Source: Burkholderiales bacterium
GTDB taxonomy: Bacteria; Pseudomonadota; Gammaproteobacteria; Burkholderiales; Burkholderiaceae_C
Length of the DNA stretch: 9,592 bases
Direction of reading: 5' to 3'
NCBI GenBank assembly: GCA_005793295.1
Contig: SXSX01000127.1
Span: forward strand, 1 to 9,592
The notes below the pieces were generated by a model that saw only the letters and a program-made list of their open reading frames with translations, did no database searches and was not told the origin of the DNA. Shown here in pieces: positions 1 to 6,499 of this stretch (positions are counted from its first letter, which is position 1; each line of letters begins with the position of its first letter). Made by a program: the position numbers and the translations under genes.

Positions 1-56
1 AGGAATTTTTCAGTCTAGAAGTTGATGATTCGCCACCCTGCGCAGCAAACCTGTTG

Positions 57-65
57 ATTTTAGCA
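57..65 (-). promoter_or_regulatory. Possible extended -10 promoter downstream of rluB
   Basis: On the minus strand this reads TGCTAAAAT, an extended -10 element (TG, one base, then TAAAAT, 5 of 6 to consensus). It lies just after the rluB stop codon and points out of the left edge. The hexamer at -35 distance, inside the rluB 3' end, does not resemble TTGACA, so the call rests on the -10 alone. The rest of positions 1-73 shows no gene start and no clear hairpin. By analogy with related genomes the gene beyond the edge could be ndk, but that is not visible here. Confidence 0.35.
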
Positions 66-73
66 TTCGTCGC

Positions 74-1246
74 TCACCGGCTGCGCCCAGGGCGACGCTG
101 TCCGCCGGGGCCTTTTCGAGGGGTCAAGGCATCTTGTTTGCGTTGTCGCGTGAGGCTATCGGCTCCGATATAGCCGACCGAGGTTTTTAATGGATCGGGC
201 TGCGCCGATGCGACCGATTTCGTATTTCCTAACCGATTCCCACCACGCCCAGGTGGCGGGCGTTTCGCGTAGGTCCGGGGCTCTGCGCCTCGGTACCGCA
301 CCGGGCGCTTTATTTCTTCGGCTTGACCGTCGCGATCAACGGAGGACGCATTGCCAGCGGCCTTTACCAAGGCTTGTATGTCCGCTTCATCCAACTCCAT
401 CCAAGCGCCTCGCTTTAACCCCCGAGGAAGCACCATCGCTCCGTAGCGGATACGAATCAAACGGCTGACGGCGTGGCCAACGGCCTCAAGCATCCGACGC
501 ACCTCTCGGTTACGTCCTTCTGAAATAGTCACGCGGTACCAGCAGTTACTACCCTCACCACCGCCGGCTTCAATGGACCCAAATTGCGCCATTCCGTCAT
601 CCAGCTTCACCCCTGACAGCAGCATTTGCTTTTCTTCTTTGCTCAAAGAACCCAAAACCCGAACCGCATACTCGCGAACAAGACCAAAGCGGGGGTGCAT
701 CAGGTTGTTTGCCAACTCACCAGAGCTGGTAAAAAGAAGAAGTCCTTCGGTATTCAAGTCCAGACGGCCTACTGACTGCCACTTGCCTTGGTGCAATTTA
801 GGCAAACGTCGAAAAACGGTCGGTCGATTTTGGGGGTCGTCATGGGTGACCACTTCGCCGACCGGCTTGTGGTACGCAATCACTCGCGCTGGAGGGGGAT
901 CAATGCGAAAACGAATGGGCTTGCCATTGACCTTAATATGGTCGCCAAATTGAATCCGTTGGCCGATGTGGGCAGGCTCATTGTTAACAGAGATACGGCC
1001 TTCTAATATCAGTTGCTCCATTTCTAAGCGTGAACCTAAGCCCGATTGCGCCAAGACCTTATGCAGTTTGGGCGATTCCGTTTGGGGCGCCAAAACGCGC
1101 TTAGGCGGCGCTGGGTCAACCAACTCTTCGTCTGCGTCAAATTGACCCGAAATGACCTCAACAAACCGGCTACCCTCTAAATCGATGGGAGTCTCATGAG
1201 AGTCTTCCACTTCAGGCTTTGGCACGATCGGATCTATTTCATTCAT
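74..1246 (-). CDS. rluB: 23S rRNA pseudouridine synthase B (RluB/RsuA family)
   Basis: Isomerises a specific uridine of 23S rRNA (position 2605 in E. coli numbering) to pseudouridine during large-subunit maturation in the cytoplasm. The 390-residue protein has an S4 RNA-binding domain at about residues 59-111 and a catalytic domain at about 120-295. The motif GRLDLNTEGLLL carries the catalytic aspartate, D163, and EGRNREVRRM at 243-252 is the other family signature. An acidic N-terminal stretch of about 48 residues precedes S4, and a basic Gly/Pro/Arg-rich tail of about 90 residues follows the catalytic core; such tails vary in this family. The ATG at 1246 is preferred to the in-frame TTG at 1252 because GAAAG lies 8 bases before the ATG but only 2 before the TTG. 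The start overlaps the scpB stop by 8 bases, so translation is probably coupled. RsuA, RluB, RluE and RluF are related; the S4 domain and long tails favour RluB. Confidence 0.93.
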   Translation of the reverse strand: MNEIDPIVPKPEVEDSHETPIDLEGSRFVEVISGQFDADEELVDPAPPKRVLAPQTESPKLHKVLAQSGLGSRLEMEQLILEGRISVNNEPAHIGQRIQFGDHIKVNGKPIRFRIDPPPARVIAYHKPVGEVVTHDDPQNRPTVFRRLPKLHQGKWQSVGRLDLNTEGLLLFTSSGELANNLMHPRFGLVREYAVRVLGSLSKEEKQMLLSGVKLDDGMAQFGSIEAGGGEGSNCWYRVTISEGRNREVRRMLEAVGHAVSRLIRIRYGAMVLPRGLKRGAWMELDEADIQALVKAAGNASSVDRDGQAEEIKRPVRYRGAEPRTYAKRPPPGRGGNRLGNTKSVASAQPDPLKTSVGYIGADSLTRQRKQDALTPRKGPGGQRRPGRSR

Positions 1247-1928
1247 TGCCAAAACTTTCAGAACGGGAAATCGGGGGGTCTATGGGTAAATCCATCGTCA
1301 ATTGGGCATCCTCTAGAACCTCTTGAAGTGCTTCAGGAATGGCAGAAGCAGAATCTTCGAGGCTGGGGGCGATGGCCTCCATAAATGGATCCAATGCATC
1401 AGCGCCTTGGGAACCAGGATGGTTGATCGTCGGTAACTGGTCGAGGCTGGTCAAACCCAAATCATCTAAAAACTGTTTGGTCGTTGCAAAAAGTGCGGGG
1501 CGTCCCACGGCTTCGCGGTGACCAATCACTTCGACCCAACCGCGGTCTTCTAATTGCTTGATGAGCAACGAATTGATAGTGACTCCCCGAATATCTTCCA
1601 TATCGCCACGTGTCACCGGTTGACGATAGGCGATGATGGCCAACGTTTCCAACGTAGCACGGGTATAGCGCGGGGGTTTTTCTGGATGCAAGCGGTCTAA
1701 GTATTCGCGCATTTCAGGGCGGCTCTGAAAGCGCCACCCTGAGGCCACTTGGACCAACTCAACCCCCTTGGTCGTCCACTCCAAAGCGATCTCTTGAAGT
1801 AATTCTTTGAGCGTGTCGGCACCCACCATATCGTTGAATATGGTTCGCATTTCGCGGACCGACAAAGGTTGTTGCGAGCAAATCAGCGCAGTTTCGAGGA
1901 CTCGCTTTGCTTCGGACGTATTGATCAT
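1239..1928 (-). CDS. scpB: Segregation and condensation protein B (ScpB)
   Basis: ScpB dimers bind the kleisin ScpA and, with SMC, form the condensin-like complex that compacts and segregates the chromosome. The 229-residue protein has the expected tandem winged-helix folds: an N-terminal one at about 1-80, and a second at about 90-160 with the family core LETLAIIAYRQPVTRGD (93-109), then IRGV and the GRPALFATT strand (142-150). After residue 165 an acidic, probably disordered tail of about 65 residues makes it longer than the Bacillus protein. The ATG at 1928 is preceded by GGAAA with 6 bases between. It overlaps rluB downstream and sits 106 bases after rluD. scpA is not adjacent, so the partner must be encoded elsewhere. 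Confidence 0.93.
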   Translation of the reverse strand: MINTSEAKRVLETALICSQQPLSVREMRTIFNDMVGADTLKELLQEIALEWTTKGVELVQVASGWRFQSRPEMREYLDRLHPEKPPRYTRATLETLAIIAYRQPVTRGDMEDIRGVTINSLLIKQLEDRGWVEVIGHREAVGRPALFATTKQFLDDLGLTSLDQLPTINHPGSQGADALDPFMEAIAPSLEDSASAIPEALQEVLEDAQLTMDLPIDPPISRSESFGNE

Positions 1929-1975
1929 GAAGCGTTTCCGGGCGGTTTGCTCATCCTTAGGGGGTAAGCAAAGCG

Positions 1976-2004
1976 GTTATGTTTTGGGCAAAAGACGGTG
2001 TAAA
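1976..2004 (-). promoter_or_regulatory. Probable sigma70 promoter of scpB-rluB
   Basis: On the minus strand TTTACA (2004-1999, 5 of 6 to the -35 consensus), exactly 17 bases, and CATAAC (1981-1976, 4 of 6 to the -10 consensus) give a plausible sigma70 promoter. The predicted start near 1969 would leave about 40 bases of leader before the scpB ATG. Its -35 box overlaps the hairpin at 1996-2010. It was found by eye, and the -10 is imperfect. Confidence 0.42.
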
Positions 2005-2010
2005 ACACCG
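1990..2010 (-). terminator. Terminator-like hairpin after rluD
   Basis: A perfect 6-bp inverted repeat, CGGTGT and ACACCG with a 3-base loop (1996-2010), is followed on the minus strand by TCTTTT. It lies 25 bases after the rluD stop. The shape fits a short intrinsic terminator for rluD, but the stem is small and the T-tract interrupted, so termination is probably partial, letting some transcripts continue into scpB. Confidence 0.45.
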
Positions 2011-2024
2011 CAACTGCCACCTAG

Positions 2025-2056
2025 AACCGCATATTTAAGCAGGGCTGCTTGCGGTT
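2025..2056 (-). repeat. Nested inverted repeat over the rluD stop codon
   Basis: An outer pair, AACCGC (2025-2030) and GCGGTT (2051-2056), encloses an inner pair, AAGCAG (2037-2042) and CTGCTT (2045-2050). The two stems are compatible and would stack as one structure in rluD mRNA, with a 6-base bulge on one side. The rluD TAA (2037-2035) is inside it. It stands just before the hairpin at 1996-2010 and may protect or terminate the 3' end; that role is inferred. Confidence 0.4.
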
Positions 2057-3078
2057 GCTGTATTGTAGCTGAGCCCCCAGCGGTTCAGTAAGTTCATGAA
2101 ATCTAAGGGTGGCGCGGCCTCGAAAGCCAAGGCAAGCCCGGTGATGGGGTGTTGGAATGCCAAGCGAAAGGCGTGCAAGGCTTGGCGAGGCATGCAATCA
2201 ACAACAACCCCACCGTAAACCGTATCCCCGACCAAGGGGTGGCCTACAGAGGCCATATGCACTCGGATTTGATGGGTTCTTCCCGTGTGAAGCACACACT
2301 TTACTAAACAGCCTTCTTGGCTATTAGCCAAATAAATAAGATCGGTTTTAGCGGTTTTACCTGGCGATTTCAATATATCAACCACCGCCATACGCAAACG
2401 ATTGCGAGGATCACGCCCAATCGATTCCTCAACGGAGCGCACTGCCGCACCGCTCCATGGCCCATGACCTACAGCCAAGTATTGACGGCTCACAGTTCGC
2501 GCTGCGATAGCTTGAACCAACGCATCCATTGCCTTTCTGGAACGGGCTACCACCATGAGACCGCTGGTGTCCTTGTCAAGCCGATGCACTATTCCGGCCC
2601 GTGGAACCTCTGAAATTTTGGGGTCGTGAGCGAGCAGGCCATTAAGCAAAGTTCCGCTCCAATTGCCTGGTGCGGGGTGCACCACCAAACCTGCTGGCTT
2701 AGAAATAACAAAGATGTCCTGGTCTTCATAAACCACCTGCAAATCCATAGACTCTGGTTTAAAGGCTTTACTTTGCGGCGTGGGTCGCATTTCTATGGCT
2801 AGCGCATCACCTGCTTTGACAGTCAAGGACGGCTTAGTGACCACCTTGGCATTCAATTGCACGCATCCCGCATCAATGAGTTGCTGCAAATAGTTTCGTG
2901 AAAACTCAGGAACAGCATGCACCAAAGCGCGGTCGAGTCGCTCGTCATGGTGTGCTAAGTCAACCTTGGCCTCGCGCCACTCAGCCTCCACATGAAAGTC
3001 TTCACTTTCCTGCGTTTCCTCTGACGGATCGAGGTCGACCGATATAATGGACGGGCTTTGATTTATGAAAGTATTCAT
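2035..3078 (-). CDS. rluD: 23S rRNA pseudouridine synthase D (RluD/RluA family)
   Basis: RluD makes pseudouridines in helix 69 of 23S rRNA (1911, 1915 and 1917 in E. coli), at the subunit interface. Numbered from the ATG at 3078 the protein has 347 residues: an acidic N-terminal extension (1-30), an S4 domain (about 45-105) and the RluA catalytic domain (about 115-330). The motif HRLDKDTSGLM carries the catalytic aspartate, D168; GRTHQIRVHM (266-275) and HPLVGD are further signatures. The start is uncertain. A TTG at 3093 and the ATG at 3078 lack a clear ribosome binding site, while a GTG at 2991 has GAAG 8 bases upstream and would give a 318-residue protein close to E. coli length. The ATG form keeps the acidic extension. 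bamD is divergent with essentially no gap. The gene downstream is scpB, not the pgeF/yfiH seen after rluD in E. coli. Confidence 0.93.
   Translation of the reverse strand: MNTFINQSPSIISVDLDPSEETQESEDFHVEAEWREAKVDLAHHDERLDRALVHAVPEFSRNYLQQLIDAGCVQLNAKVVTKPSLTVKAGDALAIEMRPTPQSKAFKPESMDLQVVYEDQDIFVISKPAGLVVHPAPGNWSGTLLNGLLAHDPKISEVPRAGIVHRLDKDTSGLMVVARSRKAMDALVQAIAARTVSRQYLAVGHGPWSGAAVRSVEESIGRDPRNRLRMAVVDILKSPGKTAKTDLIYLANSQEGCLVKCVLHTGRTHQIRVHMASVGHPLVGDTVYGGVVVDCMPRQALHAFRLAFQHPITGLALAFEAAPPLDFMNLLNRWGLSYNTATASSPA
3021..3048 (+). promoter_or_regulatory. Probable sigma70 promoter of bamD
   Basis: A perfect -10 hexamer TATAAT (3043-3048) is preceded, after 16 bases, by CTGACG (3021-3026, 4 of 6 to TTGACA). 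The start would fall near 3055, about 22 bases before the favoured bamD start codon. If rluD starts at 3078 or 3093, this promoter lies inside the rluD coding region. Confidence 0.6.
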
Positions 3079-3886
3079 GATGTTGAGAGTCAAATTATCG
3101 GTCGTTTATGCCCTGCTAATTACAGTGGGCGTGAGCTTATTAACGGCCTGCTCAACCCCTGTGGTTGATAAGACAGCCGGCATGAGCCCCAGCAAAATAT
3201 ATGCGGAAGCGCAAGACGAGATGTCTTCAGGCCGCTTTGAAAAAGCCATTCCCCTGCTCGAAAAATTAGAAGCGCGTGCTGCCGGCACACCTCTTGCGCA
3301 GCAAGCCCAAGTCGATAAAGCCTACGCCCATTACCGGGCGGCAGAACCTGCACAAGCAATTGCCACCCTCGACCGGTTTATGCGTCTTCACCCTGCAAGC
3401 CCTGCCATTGACTACGCCTTGTACATCAAAGGCCTTGTCAATTTCAACGAGAACCTCGGAATTTTTGGAAGCTACACAGGCCAAGACTTAGCCGAACGCG
3501 ACCAAAAGGCCGCTAAAGAATCCTTTGAATCATTCAAAGAGTTGACGACCCGTTTTCCAGACTCGCGCTATACGCCAGATGCATTGCAGCGCATTACCTA
3601 CATTGTTCAATCCTTGGCGAAATACGAGGTGTACGTTGCTCGCTATTACTTTAAACGGGGCGCCTACCTTGCGGCCATTAACCGTGCACAAATCGCGATC
3701 ACAGACTACCGCGATGTACCTGCCGTAGAAGACGCACTTTTTATACTCTACCAATCCTATGCTGCGCTTGGCATGGCGCAATTGCGTGATGACACCAAAC
3801 GGGTTTTAGAAACCAGTTTCCCCAAATCCATCTTGATTCAAACCGACGGCAAATCAGAGTCGAAATCTTGGTTCAAGTGGAAGTAA
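3077..3886 (+). CDS. bamD: Outer membrane assembly lipoprotein BamD (ComL/YfiO)
   Basis: BamD is the essential lipoprotein partner of BamA in the complex that folds beta-barrel proteins into the outer membrane; it sits on the periplasmic face. From the ATG at 3077 it has 269 residues: a lipoprotein signal peptide with basic start (LRVK), hydrophobic core and lipobox LTAC ending at C25, the lipidated cysteine. TPR-like repeats follow from about residue 37, including KIYAEAQDEMSSGRFEKAI, the ALYIKGL helix and the family stretch RDQKAAKESFESFKELTTRF, a close match to known BamD. The ATG at 3077 or 3080 is preferred over the one at 3065 because GAAAG (3067-3071) is suitably spaced before them and 3065 is only about 10 bases from the predicted transcript start. 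The last 14 bases overlap the end of the convergent helicase gene, and no terminator is visible there. Confidence 0.95.
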   Translation: MMLRVKLSVVYALLITVGVSLLTACSTPVVDKTAGMSPSKIYAEAQDEMSSGRFEKAIPLLEKLEARAAGTPLAQQAQVDKAYAHYRAAEPAQAIATLDRFMRLHPASPAIDYALYIKGLVNFNENLGIFGSYTGQDLAERDQKAAKESFESFKELTTRFPDSRYTPDALQRITYIVQSLAKYEVYVARYYFKRGAYLAAINRAQIAITDYRDVPAVEDALFILYQSYAALGMAQLRDDTKRVLETSFPKSILIQTDGKSESKSWFKWK

Positions 3887-5879
3887 TGGGAAGTGATGGC
3901 TGCAAGGCGTTAAGCGCAAGGTGCCAGGCTTCTGGGTCAGGCAAGCGCTGCATGGCTGGAAGCGCCGCCATCAATTTTCGACCGTAGCCCATCTTTAGCA
4001 AGCGTACATCGCAGACCACTAAGATTCCTCGGTCTATTTCAGACCGAATCAAACGGCCAGCCCCCTGCTTTAAGGCAATACTTGCAGTAGGCAAGTGCAA
4101 ATCTTTGAACGCATTTTTACCCAATACTTGCATCGCATGGGCCCGTGATTGCATCAAAGGATCATCGGGAGGTGCAAATGGCAGCTTATCGATCACCAAG
4201 AGTTGGAGTGCGTCTCCTGCGATATCGATACCCTCCCAAAAAGAGGCCGTAGCCACCAAGATGCAGCCGCACTCCCCTTGTTTCGGATCTTTGCAAAATC
4301 TATCAATCAAAGCGCGTTTTGCCGCCTCACCTTGGACCAATACATCCATCGCCATGCCGCCATCTGCAAAAAGCGCTCTTAGTAAGCTGCCAAGGTGGTG
4401 CATAGCCTTCTTCGTCGTGGTTAGAACCAGTGTGCGGCCATTTAAGCGCGAAGCCCCCTCAAAAATCAACTGAGCAACGGCTTGGGTGTGCCCTGCTTCG
4501 CTGGGTTTGGGAAAGTCCGGTGGGACGTACACCGAGGCTTGTTTCATATAGTCAAATGGACTTTCAACCTTGAGCACTTGCGCACCTTCCAAACCACAAG
4601 AATTCACAAACCAACTCAGCTGGTCATCAACCCCTAAAGTAGCCGATGTAAAGATCCAGGATTTTTGACTCTTAACATCTGGATCGGGCTGAAGCACAGA
4701 ACGCATGGCCTCAGCAATATTCAGAGGGGACTCTGACAAACGCAAATGGACGCCAAGCTCTACCCAGCGGGCGCAGCCTAGGGCTATGTCTTGAGCAAAA
4801 TAGAGAATGGCTTTTGAACCATTTTCAGCGCGTTGCGCCAAAGCAGTGAACTCCGGTCCCCGTTCATCCATCTGCAGCAAAATGTTGTGCGCGTTCTGTA
4901 AGGCAGCCACACAGTCGTTCACACCGGTCTGCCAATCGTTGCTCCACAGGCCTTTGGGCGCGGCATCTTTCCAGCCTAAGCGAGCGCTTGTTCCAAGGGG
5001 TTTGACCGCCTCTTCCAAAACTCGGGCGGCACCCTCGAGTTGGGCCTGTAAACCGAGCCAATCCGAGAAGCCTCGCGCCAAACTTTGGCCGACCATCAGC
5101 ACATCTCGGCCCAAAGACTTCAATTGCCCGGTACTGAACTGGCGTGCTAAAAATTGGACTCCGATATCGTTGAGGTGGTGTGCTTCGTCAAAAATAACCG
5201 TCCTTACCGAAGGCAAAAGTTCTGCAACACCAGATTCACGGATATTCAAGTCGGCAAAAAATAAGTGGTGATTCACCACCACGACATCGGCCTTCATCGC
5301 GTCTTGCCTTGCCCACTGGGTATGGCAATGGTTTGCGTGTGGACACTGGCTGCCTAGACAATTTTCGCGGGTTGAAGTCACCAGCCCCAAAACGGGTGAT
5401 GCGTCGTCTAAGTCATTGACCTCAGCAATATCACCGGAACGCGTTGATAAAGCCCAATCTTCCACCCGCGCGAGTTGTCTCAATGCGACAACATCTAGGT
5501 TCTCAGCTGCTTGACGGGCTGTCGACAAGCCTTGCATACAAAGATAACTGCTTCGACCCTTGAGTAAGGCGACCCGCAAAGACAAGCCTAAGGCTTTAAG
5601 TAAGCGCGGAATATCGCGAACAAAGAGCTGGTCTTGCAGAGCCTTGGTTGCAGTCGAAACCATCACGCGCTCACCGCTAAGCAAAGCGGGGACCAAATAA
5701 GCGTAGGTTTTACCCACTCCTGTTCCTGCCTCCACCGCCAAAATTTTTACCTCTTCAATGGCATTGGCCACAGCTTTTGCCATTTCAACTTGGCCTGGGC
5801 GAGGAGCGAAACTCGTCATGGCCTCAGACAACAAACCGCTGTCAGAAAACACCGCCTCCACTTGGGTGCGCAAGGCCAT
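3873..5879 (-). CDS. yoaA: YoaA/DinG-type ATP-dependent iron-sulfur DNA helicase
   Basis: A superfamily 2, XPD-like 5'-3' DNA helicase. YoaA of E. coli pairs with the polymerase III chi subunit and helps repair stalled forks; DinG unwinds R-loops and related structures. The 668-residue protein has the Walker A motif EAGTGVGKT (50-58), four iron-sulfur cysteines (C114, then C174, C179 and C185 in NCLGSQCPHANHC), the DEAH box (231-234), TSATL (411-415) and motif VI QGAGRLIRS (605-613). All key residues are present. The KALQDQLFVRD stretch, the ALLKGRSSYLC cysteine context and VTSTRENCLGSQC look more like YoaA than DinG, by memory of those proteins. The ATG at 5879 shares one base with the upstream gene's stop (TGATG), which favours it over the TTG at 5882 and implies coupling. 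It is the last gene of the zapE operon, and its 3' end overlaps bamD by 14 bases. Confidence 0.92.
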   Translation of the reverse strand: MALRTQVEAVFSDSGLLSEAMTSFAPRPGQVEMAKAVANAIEEVKILAVEAGTGVGKTYAYLVPALLSGERVMVSTATKALQDQLFVRDIPRLLKALGLSLRVALLKGRSSYLCMQGLSTARQAAENLDVVALRQLARVEDWALSTRSGDIAEVNDLDDASPVLGLVTSTRENCLGSQCPHANHCHTQWARQDAMKADVVVVNHHLFFADLNIRESGVAELLPSVRTVIFDEAHHLNDIGVQFLARQFSTGQLKSLGRDVLMVGQSLARGFSDWLGLQAQLEGAARVLEEAVKPLGTSARLGWKDAAPKGLWSNDWQTGVNDCVAALQNAHNILLQMDERGPEFTALAQRAENGSKAILYFAQDIALGCARWVELGVHLRLSESPLNIAEAMRSVLQPDPDVKSQKSWIFTSATLGVDDQLSWFVNSCGLEGAQVLKVESPFDYMKQASVYVPPDFPKPSEAGHTQAVAQLIFEGASRLNGRTLVLTTTKKAMHHLGSLLRALFADGGMAMDVLVQGEAAKRALIDRFCKDPKQGECGCILVATASFWEGIDIAGDALQLLVIDKLPFAPPDDPLMQSRAHAMQVLGKNAFKDLHLPTASIALKQGAGRLIRSEIDRGILVVCDVRLLKMGYGRKLMAALPAMQRLPDPEAWHLALNALQPSLPITST
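3879..3898. repeat. Imperfect 10-bp tandem repeat at the bamD/yoaA 3' overlap
   Basis: GGAAGTAATG is followed directly by GGAAGTGATG, two 10-base units with one difference. The first contains the bamD stop codon; both lie within the last codons of the helicase gene. It may be a small slippage duplication or chance. Confidence 0.4.
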
Positions 5880-6499
5880 CAATGCACTTTGGGATTAACG
5901 GGTAAAGGCGGCGAGGGAACCGCTGGAGGCTGGTCCAGCCGTTTTTGTCTATCGTCGATCCGTTTTTTCGCATCAAGTATTTTTTGATCGTACGCAGCTT
6001 GGTTGCTTATGCGCTGTTGTGGTGTCGGCGCATTGCTATTTTTTGGAGCAGATGCTCTGGCAGTAGGAATCTTTGCGGTACTGGCGTGGTCCTGCACTTT
6101 AGTTGATTGAGAATTACGTTTATCCTTTTGGTTAGATTCAATGGCATTAGGATCTAATTTTCTTTCAAACTCCAGGCGTTCATTGGTTTTTTCTTCTAGC
6201 CTGACACGTTGCTGGGCTGCTCTTTCAATGCGTTCTAGTCGGGCAAGTGCAAGGTCTTTTTGTTTGAGTTCGTCAAGAACCGCTCTACGTTCACTGGCCA
6301 CTTTACGCAAACACATTGACACTGCAAAGTCAGCATAACAAGCACGTTCTTTTGCATCAAAGGCTTTGGCAGCATCGGAGCGTTGCGATTCGATAGCCAT
6401 GCGCTGCGCGTCTAGGCTCTCCAACACTTGGTCTGAGTCAGCAAAAGCAACGCGCAGGCCCAGTGCGATTAACAAGGCCAGTATTTTTGGAATATTCAT
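5879..6499 (-). CDS. Hypothetical secreted coiled-coil protein with a Cys-x8-Cys pair
   Basis: No characterised family is recognised. The 206-residue product starts with a probable Sec signal peptide (MNIPKILALLIALGLRVAFA) with an AFA-D cleavage site after residue 20. There is no lipobox, so a soluble periplasmic protein is likely. Residues 25-115 are rich in Glu, Arg, Lys, Ala and Leu and look like a long coiled coil; the only cysteines, C54 and C63, are 9 residues apart and could form a disulfide. A polar, Ser/Asn/Lys-rich linker (about 116-160), a second short charged helix (165-190) and a proline-rich end follow. The start ATG overlaps the zapE stop (ATGA), and the stop overlaps the helicase start (TGATG), so it is translated as part of that operon. 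I recall similar unnamed proteins next to zapE in Burkholderiales, which would make it conserved; this is recollection, not evidence seen here. Confidence 0.85.
   Translation of the reverse strand: MNIPKILALLIALGLRVAFADSDQVLESLDAQRMAIESQRSDAAKAFDAKERACYADFAVSMCLRKVASERRAVLDELKQKDLALARLERIERAAQQRVRLEEKTNERLEFERKLDPNAIESNQKDKRNSQSTKVQDHASTAKIPTARASAPKNSNAPTPQQRISNQAAYDQKILDAKKRIDDRQKRLDQPPAVPSPPLPVNPKVH

Noticed and set aside
573..953. Plus-strand open frame opposite rluB
   Set aside because: Antisense to the conserved catalytic core of rluB, with no ribosome binding site or family signature.
1929..2034. Possible small gene or small RNA in the rluD-scpB gap
   Set aside because: No open frame with a start signal; the hairpins and promoter hexamers explain the structure without an extra RNA gene.
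2317..2613. Plus-strand open frame opposite rluD
   Set aside because: Covers the mirror of the RluD catalytic domain; no independent evidence.
4807..5271. Plus-strand open frame opposite the helicase gene
   Set aside because: Antisense shadow of a well-supported gene; composition rich in Ser, Lys and Pro without motifs.
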